From: Pseudoscleropodium purum
Lineage: Eukaryota; Streptophyta; Bryopsida; Hypnales; Brachytheciaceae
Direction: 5' to 3'
DNA length: 64,000 bases
NCBI GenBank assembly: GCA_963969395.1
Contig: OZ017804.1
Location: 15,376,001-15,440,000, forward strand
Shown here: piece by piece, positions 49,615 to 61,473 of the stretch
Position numbering within the stretch: position 1 is the stretch's first letter
How the letters are laid out: every line of letters begins with the position of its first letter
Notes under the pieces: generated by a model
What the model was told of the DNA's origin: nothing
Databases searched by the model: none
The model's input: only the letters and a program-made list of their open reading frames with translations
Program-made: the position numbers and the translations under genes

Positions 49615-50961
49615 AGGAGATTTTTGGTACATCCTTGATTAGTATACTATTCTGTTTCTTTCTAAACTTGTAGTTACATGTCTAAAAATATCTGTGTTTT
49701 TTTATTTTTCAATGTCTAAGTGTGGCTTTTTGACTTCTTCTTTGATAAACTTCCCATCATACAATCACAGTATCCTTGATATAGTGTACTTTAAACAAAC
49801 ACTCTATTCACCATGTTTCTTTGACCAATACCATACTTACCAACCATTCTTTATTTTGAGACTACACATTGAGACTCAAAGTAATAATAATCTAAGCTTA
49901 TAGCAATATATGGAACAAAAATTGTCAATCAAGGTACAATATTGAAATCCATAAACTATAACCTATTCTATCACATATGGTATGTAAGAGTAGCTAAAAA
50001 TTGTCATTTTCTGTCCCGCTCCAAGAGGCTTTGGACCTCACCTGTACCCGTCCCGAGGAACAAAACAATCCAATGTATTCTCAATGAGGTGCACGAGGTG
50101 TCTACAATCCAAAAGTACATGCTACAGTTTTCACAAAGAAAAGAAGAAAAAACAAAAAGCAATACTCTTTAAACATCATTCCCATAGTGATTTCCTCATA
50201 AACCTGATTGCTACTGGATTGCTATGAAGACTCCATGCCTGAAGCAGCTGGACTCTTTTCGAAATATCACTTAGTAGTGAAAACTCTCCTTGTGCAGCAC
50301 TAATTTTTGCCTACATTAGAGCAATATTCAAAATTGGAATGCAAAGTGCAGTATCTGTAAGGAGCTATTGAGCACAAGTGATTGAGTTTCGTTTGCTTCT
50401 GAAAACATTCAAAGTCAATTAGTAATTATTACTAATTACTTCCCGTCATAACTCGACCCCATTCACACATGAGTGTATCACCTGGTATGAGCTGGGTTGT
50501 AATTTGAGCAACATAATAATAGCTCTGGGTACTTGCAATATTCTCCAGTTGGCTATTACTATATTTGATTCATTTTCCAGATGTTCCAACATCTAAGGCT
50601 TGGAATCCTGGGAGCATGTAAATCTTTCTTGCATGTGTCACTTTCAATATTTCCTTTATAAATGTAGTTTACCATCACAACATGGCTTGACCTCTTTGAA
50701 AGAAGGTTGGTAAATGCACATGTGACATGTACTGGGCTTAGTTGTTTGTTAAATCAAATCTGGTATCCTCTTACCCTCATGAGTCTTTATTTAGGTCCTT
50801 TGATTGGAGTTTAATTGATCACCAAATCTTTAAGTATCTTTGGTGTTTAACAGCGTTTAAACATAGCATCATTTTGGTTTTGATAAATAACCATATGAGA
50901 TTATTTATGAATAAGAATCAGAATCAAAAGTCCCAAGCTTGGATATGAAATCTTGAAAAAA
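49615..50961. repeat. Tandem unit B, possible decayed gene on minus strand
   Basis: It begins at GGTACATCCTTGATTAG and ends after GGATATGAAATCTTG. Read on the minus strand it has TTTATAAAGG near 50650, a YYYVAQITTQLIPGDTLMCE-like stretch near 50460-50530, an ATG at 50236 whose frame meets TAG after four codons, and the shared GTACAG|GTGAGG block near 50040. Loss of the frame here shows decay, or that the frame was never coding. Confidence 0.6.
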
Positions 50962-52570
50962 AAAGGGTTTTATCTGGAACATCCTTCTATGAGGGCATCA
51001 TTCTATTCACCACTTATCCACTAGTCTTATATTTTTTTGGTCTTAGTATGAATTCGTCAAGATCCCCTTTCAAGCATTTCTCATATTGGACATGTTTATT
51101 TTTCATAAGACAGTTTATCAGGTTTCTCGTCAAAAGAGTAATATCTCTAAAACAACTTTGCATTCATTAGTATGGATATTTTGTATATAGCTTTGCAAGG
51201 TGAAGTATATAGTTCTAAACTTTCATCCCATATCTTTCAGTTCATAGCATATAGAACTAGGTTTTGAAAAATCATGCAATTTATGTCATATAAAGAAATA
51301 TGAAGTATGCATGTGTCTATATTACATCAAAACATCCAAAGAACATAGTTCCTAGATCAACTCCTAATTTGTGGAAGTTATGGATTTGCCAATTCATTTA
51401 GCTTGTTCCAAGAGGATGTGGCCCTCACCTGTGCCCCTCTCAAAAACAAAAAACAAACCAATGTCATGTCAGTGAGGTGCAACGGGGGTCTACAGACCAC
51501 AATGCTTGTTATTGCTTTCACAAGGGACAAAATTAAATGATCAAAAACACAAATCCATAGTATAACTATTCCACATTCTAAGCATTTTTGAACTTGGTTG
51601 TTGCCTGTCTGCTGTGATGAAGACATGTTGTATCCAGATATTCACACAGTAAAGCTCTGGCTTGATCCACAAACTCAAAACTCAAAAAAATATATTCTCA
51701 AAAATAACTCCTAGTTTTCTCTTAGACAGCTTTGCTTTCCTCCGTGTAGCCAGTAAGCTTTAGTTTGTACAATAAGCATCAGAAGTTAACTTCTGGATTA
51801 TCCACCTCTTTGATAGGAGATATCCTTGTATCAAGAGCTTTTGAGCCTCCTTCATCTTGAAGTTGATACCTATCCAATAACGGAACCTTCGCCGGATTTG
51901 GAAATTGACTCGTGTGGAGACTAAACTCCCGTGAGCTGGTTTTAATTGATACGGGTGACTTATTCAGCCTTGGTATCTAACTAATACCCTCTCATCAAGC
52001 CATGTGATTTTATCTTTAGATTTAAGCGTCAGTGTGTTCTGATTTTGGAAAGATCTTCAATAACTTATGCAAGTTGGAGCTCTAATTTGGTACTTGTAAT
52101 TGTTTGCACACTAGGTCTGTTAATGTAGATGTATTAACTCATCTTGATCATGACTTTACTTAGGCATGTGAGATTAGATTGGAATCATAACTAAATCTCT
52201 AACACTTGTGAAAATTAGCATCTATGAATACTTTTACAGTTGAATTTTTGAGATAGTAAGTATTATGTGGGAAATGTTCTTTTTAGTCATGTAAGAATGA
52301 CATAGAATCAAATTTTGAGTGTCAAGTAGTAGAAATCAACATTTATAAGTAGCGTCATTATTACCTTATTTAGAGAAAATAGAGGGTAATAAATGGGCAT
52401 TTGTTTATTCACGTCTTCATGTATGAGAATCTTGTGTATGTCCATCTTCTAGCGTTGAACATTATTTATAAAAGAGCATCACAATTACATTTTTGAGACA
52501 TCAAGTAGTAATACTTGGGCCTATTCTTATTCAAGACTCTAACACTTGGATATGAAATCCAGAGAGAGAG
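50962..52570. repeat. Tandem unit C, possible decayed gene on minus strand
   Basis: It begins at CTGGAACATCCTTCTATGAGG and ends near GGATATGAAATCC (52550). The minus-strand frame 51378-51626 starts MSSSQQTGNNQVQKCLECG and runs 82 codons, through the shared GGCACAG|GTGAGG block to a stop. It is the most intact of the three. The last 500 bp repeats short motifs such as CTAACACTT. Family not recognised. Confidence 0.55.
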
Positions 52571-52988
52571 AGGACAGACGTATATATATTAAATATATAA
52601 AAAATATATAAAGATTAAAAATAAAGAACAAATTAGGAGATTATCTTAACCTTTATAATCTTTAAGAGTGGTAAGAAAGAATCTAGTAATTAGCATTACT
52701 ACATGAGGTTAACAATCTGCATGTGGTTCAAAAACATCTTTTCTTATTCTTTCGTTGCAATGACCTTGTAGGATTTATTGAAAACATTCATGTTTAATTG
52801 CTTCTTTGAAAGAATTTTAAACTATTAAGCTTGTATTCCTAATCAAATCCAAGTTCATCTACAATATATATGTCATGTATGAAATTATGAATACCATATA
52901 AGTTGTTTACTATATGAGAGTAGAGTTCCAACCCTAACACATTTGTATTGGACTTGTTCCAAATATTCTAAGCAAGACTTTGAATTGT
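52571..52988. other. AT-rich stretch without features
   Basis: Short TATATA runs at 52580-52612. I see nothing else in it. It ends at the sharp left border of D2. Confidence 0.6.
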
Positions 52989-55900
52989 GTACCATGGAGC
53001 TTAGTAGAGTTGTATTAGATATGTACCTCCATAGAAAATCAAATGAAGAGCTTGATTTGTGTATAGTGGAGTGGAGTAGAGTTGTAAAAGAAAGTTTGGA
53101 AAGTTCTAGCTGAGGTTCATTCGCAAATTCACTAATTCAAGGCCAAGATTTTTTGATGGCATTCCTTTAGGATTAAATACATAGGTTCTGCATATTTTGA
53201 ATAGGTTGCGTAATTACTGTTGGACATCTTAGTGATTTGTTCCATGCTTTAGTATGGTTTTTGTTGTGACAAGAGGTAGGCCATGAAGTTGTCTGTGTAA
53301 ATTGGAGGTTACTCCAATCTTTTTGCAATGATGTAGGATTTTGTGAATTGCATATTCATGATACCATAGAAAACAATTCTTTTAGTGTTTAGCAAATGAC
53401 ATTTGTTCCGCGCTTTAGTTTGGTTTCAGTTGCGAAGTTGTCTGTGTGAATTGAATTGTGATGTAGGGTTTGGTGAGTAAGTTTGTGTAAATCCCATATG
53501 ATGTTATGCTTAAGAGCTCACGAAAATGGATCTTTTACTTCTCTTTGCTTGAACTTTGTCAATGGTATTGATGTAGTGAATCTACCCAAAATTGTCTCAA
53601 GTGAGCAATTGGAATGTAGAGAATTGGGTTTGAGTGCAGAGATTTAGGTTTTTAAGAGATGGGATGATCTATGTGGTGGTAGGTGTTGCCATATGTATTC
53701 AAGTTCCAAGTATTAAATTAATGGTTTGCTAGAGAGCTATTTCTAATGTTTGTTTGCCAAGTTTAGGTGGTAACTTAGTTTGGTTTTGGAAGTGGTTGTG
53801 TGTACATGGGTGTATTAGGGTGTATTGATGTGAATGATTTTCTTCTAATGATGACATGCCACGTGTAAAAGAAATACAAGAAATACTTAGTTACTCATAC
53901 TTTCACGTAGTTTGTATATGGTTTATCACTATGTGTTCAAAAATCAACCTACAAAATGAAACAAAAAGACTAGATCTCTAATATCTTTGAAATAAAATTG
54001 AAAAATGCTATTTTTCATAGTGAGAATGATTTGTTAAATAGTAATGATAATAATATAGATAATAATTTTTTTTAAAGCTATATTGAAAACCAAAACTTTA
54101 CATGTTATTTTCCCTTATTACCTATATACCGACATTATTCATATCATTCATTTCATAAATGTTGACAGAATGATTCAAATCATTTCTATTGGAATATAAT
54201 GTTTTTTTAGGCATTTTATTTGTCAATATATAAATGTCTTTTTCTATCAAAAAAATGAAATTGGATAATTACTCTATAAAAATAAACATTCTTAGTGCCT
54301 TTTATTGGGATCAAAATGAAAAAAGGCTTATAACTTTTGCAATACTTATCAAAGTAACATGAAATAAAGCATTATAAGTAGAGCATAATAATGAGGACTT
54401 AACTATAAAAATAGCCACTTGCCATTTCACCATTTATGAGCCTATTTTTCTAAATTTCAAAAAGAACTTTTTGAATGACATAATTCTTTCAAAATTATCA
54501 TTTCCCAAGCAAAACTAAGATCTTCATCCTTCTTTTATTTTCTAAAAAATCAAATTGGAGGATGTGTTAGTTATCTATCCTAAAAGTTTAGAAAAAGATC
54601 ATCTAAATCCAAAAATTTGTTTTTGATTTGTATAAAAATATAAATATTGTTCAAAGAGGAAATATGATAATGGAATTCAAAGTTATTTGGATTACCTACA
54701 TCAATCTAGATGGAAAATCTTTTCAAAAAATAGTTTTCTTAAAGTATAAATGAGGTTCCAAATTTTATAAAAAAAAAAATTTATTATTGTTTTTTCATTT
54801 TTACTATAGGTGTTTATAATTCTATTTTGTGGACAAATTACAATCATGAACTTCACTACTGCATTTGCCGGCACTAAGAAAACCATCTACAATATTTGAT
54901 GCAATTTTCTTATAGGATACATTAGTTGTACATTCTTTTGGAGTTGTAGATAATACAATCTCAAAAGCATCTTTCTAACATACATCCCTTCAATACTACA
55001 ATCTATAACAATGCAACCAAACTTCAATTTGTATGTTCATTTGGCTACTAGAATTGAACAAAAAACTATAATTAATGCCATTTCATATATGTGTACAATA
55101 AACCATGAAGTTTGGCACTTTGGTGCCAAATACTTCATTTAGGTCTTAGATAAGTTACAACATTTTAAAATGTTATTTTTTGAGAAATTAGTCATTACAT
55201 TCAAAGAAGCATCAATAATATTCAATAATTGTCTCGCACACGTGCAAAAGCCATTAATCAATAGAGTCTACAAATGAAAAGACAAGTCCTTTATACAAGT
55301 TGGGTGGTAGGAGGTAAAACAACACATGAGGGGGATGTAAATTAGGATTAGTAGGAATTCAACCCTCATAGTTAAGTCAAATTAAAGAATGAACCGTAGT
55401 CAAAGTTGAAATTTCAGACCTCATTTAGGCGTAAGGTAGATGTACCTCATACCAACCACTAACCTAATACCACCCAAATGTACGGCTATCATTGATTCTA
55501 GAGTGAGAATTTGTGACGGTACGACAAGTGAAGTTAAGGCATGTCTTTGTGTTATAAATTCTCATTCTAGAATCAACAAGTGTCCTACATTTGGGAGGTA
55601 TTAGGTCAACGATTGGTATTAGGTTAAGCTACCTTAGTAGAAAAACTTTCTTCAAAAAACTTTGAGCTTGGTGAATGTGGAAAATCAAGTCGACTTTTGT
55701 CTTTTAAAAATAGTTAGAGATTTGAAGCCTCGAATCAAAAGTTATAGACAATTTTCAAAGAAGGGTTGGAAGGGACCTTTTTTGGACATTTTCAAACATC
55801 CTCTTTGAATTTTGTCCATAACTTTTGATTGGAGGCTTCAAATCTCAAACTGATTTTTGAAGATGAAATTTTGTTTGATTTCCTAACTTTTCTTAGTTCA

Positions 55901-56623
55901 AAGGATTTTGAAAAAAATTACTCTACTATGACAAAATGTGGTCTAAAGTTCAACTTTGATCACAATTCCTACATTTCGACAATGAGCAATCAAGCTCTAA
56001 TCTTCAAATTGTCCCATACCCTTTGAACATTCATGACGGAAAATGAATTTCATCATGAAAATGACCTCTTCACTCTTCTCTTTCAATAAATGTCAATGAA
56101 GTAAATCCTTCATTGTGCCATTAAAATGAGTCTTGATGGTGAATGGTCCATGATGGATTAGTTCTTGACTCAATGGATTATTACTTTAAAAAAGAATTTG
56201 ACACAAATAAAGTAAACCGTTTATGGTAGAAGCACCAATTGTTGACCATGCCCAATAACCAGCTTGTAGGGTGTAGCTATTTCCAACCCAGACTGAAACA
56301 AATTTCCAACTAAAGTTGGGAATGTTTTTTTTTTGTCCTTTTCAATGTTAGGACTAATTATGTTGTGACACATGTCCTAACGTAGTGACCAAAAAAGCAA
56401 GAAGTAGTGAGTAGGAAAGTAATTCAACTATGATTGGAATTGGACGACTTCAGACATTCACTACTAGTGAAATGCACTTTATGACTCCCCAAAATTCACA
56501 GTAATTTTAAAAATTTCACAATAAAATTTTGAAAAATTCACAATCCCCATGTATCTTGTTTGCCTCATATTGCTCACCATTTGCTCCCAAATAGCTTACT
56601 CGATCAGCTACTGGTACTTCTAC
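52989..56623 (+). repeat. D2: AT-rich flank duplicated with R4 (second copy)
   Basis: Co-linear with D1 (26639-31317) but with empty sites at 53814-53817 and 54134-54137 where D1 carries two small transposons. It also lacks about 16 bp at 53762 and shows scattered substitutions. The hairpin pair FB2 is kept at about 55352-55976. It joins R4 directly at CCAATGTCCGGG. Confidence 0.9.
55352..55976. repeat. FB2 hairpin pair, D2 copy
   Basis: Same nested arrangement as 30048-30672, with the inner hairpin insert at about 55442-55630. Several arm positions have changed independently of D1 (for example GAAGCCTCGAATC near 55726 against GAAGCCTCCAATC). Confidence 0.65.
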
Positions 56624-57541
56624 CCAATGTCCGGGAAGAACCGGTAGTTAGTTCATTGTTAGCTGGTGCCTTTGGAAAAATAACTGGTTGGAGTGTGAAA
56701 ATGGAGGATGGAAAACCGGACAAAACATTAGTAGGACTGGCAACCTACCGGTGTGCAAAATTAAATGGGGGCTATTTAGCGACCACTTCCATGAAATGGT
56801 CAAATCTTAGCTGCTTGCAATTTAGAATTCAAGGCTAATACTTGGGTTACTAGAGGTGGGTATCTTCTTGGACAAGGTGGCCACTACTTTTTCTTAAACA
56901 AACTTTGAAGATATATACAAAGATTGAGGCTTTGTCTAGTATTTGAATCTTTCTTATTGTAGAAGTGGCTTGGTGGTAGAGCAAGAGTATTACATAGTTT
57001 TTGGAGTAATCATGAAGAAGTTTTCAAGTTTTTTTGTAGGAGCTACATTTCTTGAAAATGAAGATTTTCATTGATTCTTTGTGGTATTACAAATTGATAT
57101 TTATTTAAGCCTAGCACTTAGAATTGTCATAGTTATCTAGTTGTATTTAAGGTTGTTTGGCACCATTACTAGTTGCATGCTTACCACACTACAATTAGTG
57201 ATGATGTTTGAGGGTTGATATCAAAGTTGGATTTTGGCACCATGACAAATAACATCAATGATATGCAAGTTTTACAAGTAATCCAGGCAAAACTTGTATA
57301 TCAATATTCAAGCTATGTTGAATGAAGTTATTGCATCAACCAAGAAATCTTGCTCATTGACATCAAGTTGCAAATACTTTGATCAATGAAGAGTTGATAA
57401 ATTTGAGGCATGTGAGAACAATACATACTTAAATGACAATCCCAATAGTTTAGAACCTAATTGCCATGAAAAATAGATTATTTCCAACTTATATGGAGGA
57501 TGTAATACAACCTTTGTAAATTTGAAGTTGAAGGAAATTGT

Positions 57542-57665
57542 CCGGTGAGAATTTGATACTAGAGGAAATAAACCGGAAGATTTTGATAAGGAGAGGATGC
57601 AACCGGTGCCTCTAGAAAAAGAAACCGGTCCCTCTATAAAGAGGAGGAAAATTACCGGGACAACT
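57542..57665 (+). promoter_or_regulatory. TATA box with CCGG motifs (R4 copy)
   Basis: All five CCGG cores and their spacings are kept from R3, as is the sixth near 57722, despite other changes around them. The TATA box reads CTATAAAG. Retention in the independent copy is modest support for function. Confidence 0.4.
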
Positions 57666-57770
57666 CAAAAAACTTGGGTTTTCAACAAACCATCTTTACA
57701 TTTATTTCTACATTCAGCTGTCCGGTCCCTGAATTAGCAGAGTTCGGCACTTTTTTTCAACTAAATTCAG

Positions 57771-58109
57771 ATGAACCTGCTCTCTGAATACAGTACCAAT
57801 CTATATCGGAATGTTCTGTGGAATGAAATGATGGAGTGACTGCCCCCACCGCTGCCTCCTTCGGTGGCTGCTCAGGAAACGGACGCTGGCAGCAGCAGCA
57901 CACCACCCACCATGATCGCCGTCAATGCCAAGTGGAAGCTGGATTCCAGGATTCCGTCGAATGCCCAAAGAAGCAGAAGCAGAATTCCCGGAATTCCGTT
58001 GAATGTTGCTGGAGCTGAATTCACGGTCTTCCTGCCGTCAGTCACCAAGAGTGAGGCTGGCGTCAAGCCAACACCTGAAATGAAAGTGGCATTTCAACCA
58101 CCGCGCTAA
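57771..58109 (+). pseudogene. R4 copy of the short gene-like frame with in-frame TGA
   Basis: Same ATG, same TGA and same downstream stop as in R3. The only change I see in the open part is one Leu to Pro codon just after the TGA (57846). From GTG at 57864 to the stop the protein sequence is identical to R3. Confidence 0.33.
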
Positions 58110-60023
58110 CATAGATTCATGCTGCACATAATGCACTTGGTGGACGGTTGTGCCATTGCACCGCATACACCAGTATCACCGTCCATTTCAAGGGAATTGG
58201 GGGTCCCTCATGGAAGGTGTCGATCTCTGCTTCACATAGAAAATGAACAAGCAAAATAGTCGCAATGGAGAGGACAACAGAAGGGCAATAACATGGTGGA
58301 ATTGGGAATCATTGGGGTAAGGATTGGGGTTCATTCATGGTATTGTTAAAGTTAGTGGTGGTTTTAATTGTAAGGTGACAATTTTGGTAGTGCTTTTTGA
58401 TTTAACCCTTGAAGAAGGTCTAGGAAACCAATTTTGGACACAACATGATATTTTCTTATGTCTTTGCGTGGGCAATGTTGTGATACTATGAGTCCAAGTA
58501 TTTTCTAGTAAGCATCAAATGGATTTTGGAATCATCCTAGTTAGTTATCATCAAATGCCTCTTGGAACTTTCCTTGCTAAAAATATACATCCAATTCATT
58601 TCATTTCTAAAATTTCCAAAAACACTTCCACATTGCTTCTTTAAATATATACCAATGGACAAAAATTGATCATCATTTCTTGCACGTCTACGTTACAACA
58701 TAGTGAATAAAATCGAATTGAGGTGTAGTTGCAACAATGAGACTGCACCTCAAAATGTAATGATAAGTGTTTGAATTTATAAATAGTTTGTCAGCAAAAA
58801 GAAAGGGTTATAGTGCACCGAAGTATGCAATATTTGAATACCACATGTAAAAGTCATACAGGTTCAAGGCTTATATGTAGATAATCTAAAACCAATAGGA
58901 ATTATGATGTTGAGGTGGTAAACATTCAAAACAAACTTTTCCCAATGAGATCTTAGTCATTATAACTTGGTGAGTGAAAACAAGTGCATGATAAAAGTAT
59001 AGATGGAAATTGAATTTTGTAAATTTGCTCCTAATGTTGTACCCAAATTTAGCACTTATTTAACCGTAAAGTCTTAATCCTAAAACTTTATGATGGTATG
59101 TCTACAAAACACACTTTAAAGTTTAGTTCAAAATGTCCACTTTTCATACAATCAACTCAAGTTCAAAATAATTATTAGAATTATGAGATTTAACAATAGG
59201 ATACATAGGGTCTCAAGTTAGTAAAGAGTGACCACTAGAACACATTCAACTAGACTAATTTATCATGTAAGTCTTTTTACAGTTCATTTCATGGTTCATT
59301 ACACTATAAAAAACTTGTGTTTTAGTTGATTTAGGTAATTACCTTGGCCTATGTAAACTATGTTTTCACTTGTAAAGATAACTTTTGAAGTAAATATCAA
59401 TAGACTTTAGCATTGAATATAAAACAAATAAACAATGCACAAGCATTGAAAAATTGTGTTGAAGAAACTTTAGGATATGGCTTAAGAGATAAAACTCCAA
59501 AAGTGGAAAACAAATTGAAGATTGTAGCATTAAAAAAAATATATCATTTCGTAAATAACAAATTTTGATTGTTGGCAAAACCAAGTTCCAAACATCTTTG
59601 CCATGAAATTGACAATGTGAATTCCAATAATGACTAATTCTTAGCAAGCATCATGTATATCCTATGTAATTTTTCTTTTGAATATATATAAAAATCAAAC
59701 TATGCAATGAATTTCATGTTCTATTTTGACAAGAAGTAATATATGTTCTTGCAATCTAAAAATCTTTGCATCTTTCAACCCACTGATAAGATTGTTAATA
59801 AGCCTTCTATATAGAAAAGATCTAATAACCCCTTATTGTCTATGGACACCACTTTAGGCATTTTGAGATCTAAGAGCCCTTATTGGCTTTATAATTTGAA
59901 ATTTTTGCACGAAATTTTAGAAAGGATGCTCCTTATCTCAACTTGCATGCGAAGCTTTGTTTCACATCATTCAGATAAACATTAAAAAAGTTATAAGTAT
60001 CTTTATTGATTTCTATGTCAAAG

Positions 60024-60295
60024 CGAGCAGCTTAAAAATATATTCTAAACAAATATTGATTTGTTTTATTTTATTTCATAGCTTGATGCCTACTCAAACA
60101 CATTTTAACTCCCTAATTCCAAATAATAAAGTCAAAGTTATGACGGATTATATTTTATAGGTAATGAAGGTAGGATTGTAGGAAAAACACTTAAACTTGT
60201 TTTTGGAACTCAAATTAGAAAATTTTTGAATAAAAAAAATAAGCATAGGAGATCTGTTGCTTAAATATTCTCAACATTGGGAGTCACAAAATTTC
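60024..60295. other. About 270-bp AT-rich segment in R4, absent from R1 and R3
   Basis: It lies between GTCAAAG and TCAATTTCTTTTGAAAG, just before the core. R1 and R3 have only GGGGTAGC there. It may be an ancestral stretch deleted from the R1/R3 ancestor, or an insertion in R4. No terminal repeats were seen. Confidence 0.6.
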
Positions 60296-60673
60296 TCAAT
60301 TTCTTTTGAAAGTTACAATGAAGAGCAAACCTACGTTGCTGGTGGTGGGAGGCTTGAAGAACTCTTACCGCTCCAGTGGAAGAGTGCTCGAGTTCGGCCG
60401 AAGAAGATACCCCAGTTTGATGGCACAATGATCATGGACAGGAATGTCATGAATGGCGAGCTGCTCTAGCTTGAGGACAGAATTTCTGTCGTGGTCTGCA
60501 GTCAACAGCAGTTTGTGCACCCAGCTCCTTACGCTAAGCTTGTCGCTTTGAATCCACCACATGTGGTGGTTTCAGAGTCTCTGCAATTCCTCCGTGCAAC
60601 ATGGCTCCTTTTGTCGTGCTCCTTGCCCATGAACTCACCTCTTCCCAGTACTTTTGAGCATGTGGGAAGCTGA
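60296..60673 (+). pseudogene. R4 copy of the frame split by TAG
   Basis: Same frame and same TAG (near 60467) as 34866-35243 in R3, with no residue change in the parts compared. The sequence before it differs because of the 270-bp segment, so any upstream start is not shared. Confidence 0.2.
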
Positions 60674-61077
60674 GAATCTGGTGGGAATTTCACTCAACTG
60701 GATCCTTCCACACCCCTCCTGGAGGAACGGCATGAGTGCCTAGTTTGGTAGAAACACCTGAAGCCGTCAAGACATACTCCGGCATAATTTATTTTCCAAA
60801 CTTTTAATTCTATCATTTGAAGTTTTGTACAACCTACCAACAAAAGGCATCGAGCAGAATCTGGTTCCATCAAAGGCCGCAATGAGATGCTTGGTGTTGA
60901 GGCAGATTCTCAAAGTGGGCCCAGGGAGCAAAACCAATATTATTATAAAAGAAACGACGAATGGGAGGCCCTTCGAAAGACCGTCCCAGAAGCTGGAGAG
61001 CAGGGTGGGGTCCGAGGACCGAGCTGCTGGCTCCCTTTAAAACGGGAGCTCCAGCGACTTCATTCTCAGGCTCCGGG

Positions 61078-61473
61078 CTACCAAGAAGTCGTCTCTTGTC
61101 TCTCGTCGTCATCACTCGTTTTGTTGTAGGGCCCCGGTCCGCTCCTGGACCAGCACTCACCTTTGCCTTGTGCCTCTTGTGTCTCTTCGTCACGCGGGCT
61201 GTAAGAGTGGGACTTCTTTGCTTCCCCCAGAGCCTTGGCGAGGGAGTCGGTCTGTGTTTGTGTACACCAGCTGGTTGAAATACTGCTCCATGTGCTGCTA
61301 GTTTGGTGGCTGCTCAATTCTTCAGGATTGATGAAGAATCCGGTTTTGTAACAGCGAATGTCACCCTCGGACCCTGGGTTGGCTTTCTGGTAAGTTGGCT
61401 GGGAATTCGGTTTCAGATGTGAGTGAATGACAGCGAGAGAGAGCACGGTAGAATGCGTGCATGCAGCGAGCAT
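61078..61473 (-). other. R4 copy of the 130-codon minus-strand frame (131 codons)
   Basis: Compared with R3 it has changes in the acidic stretch near the donor-like site (AKKSHSYSP for AKESQSYSP, and one added codon in DEETQEAQGK). Frame retention over this short divergence says little about function. Confidence 0.2.
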
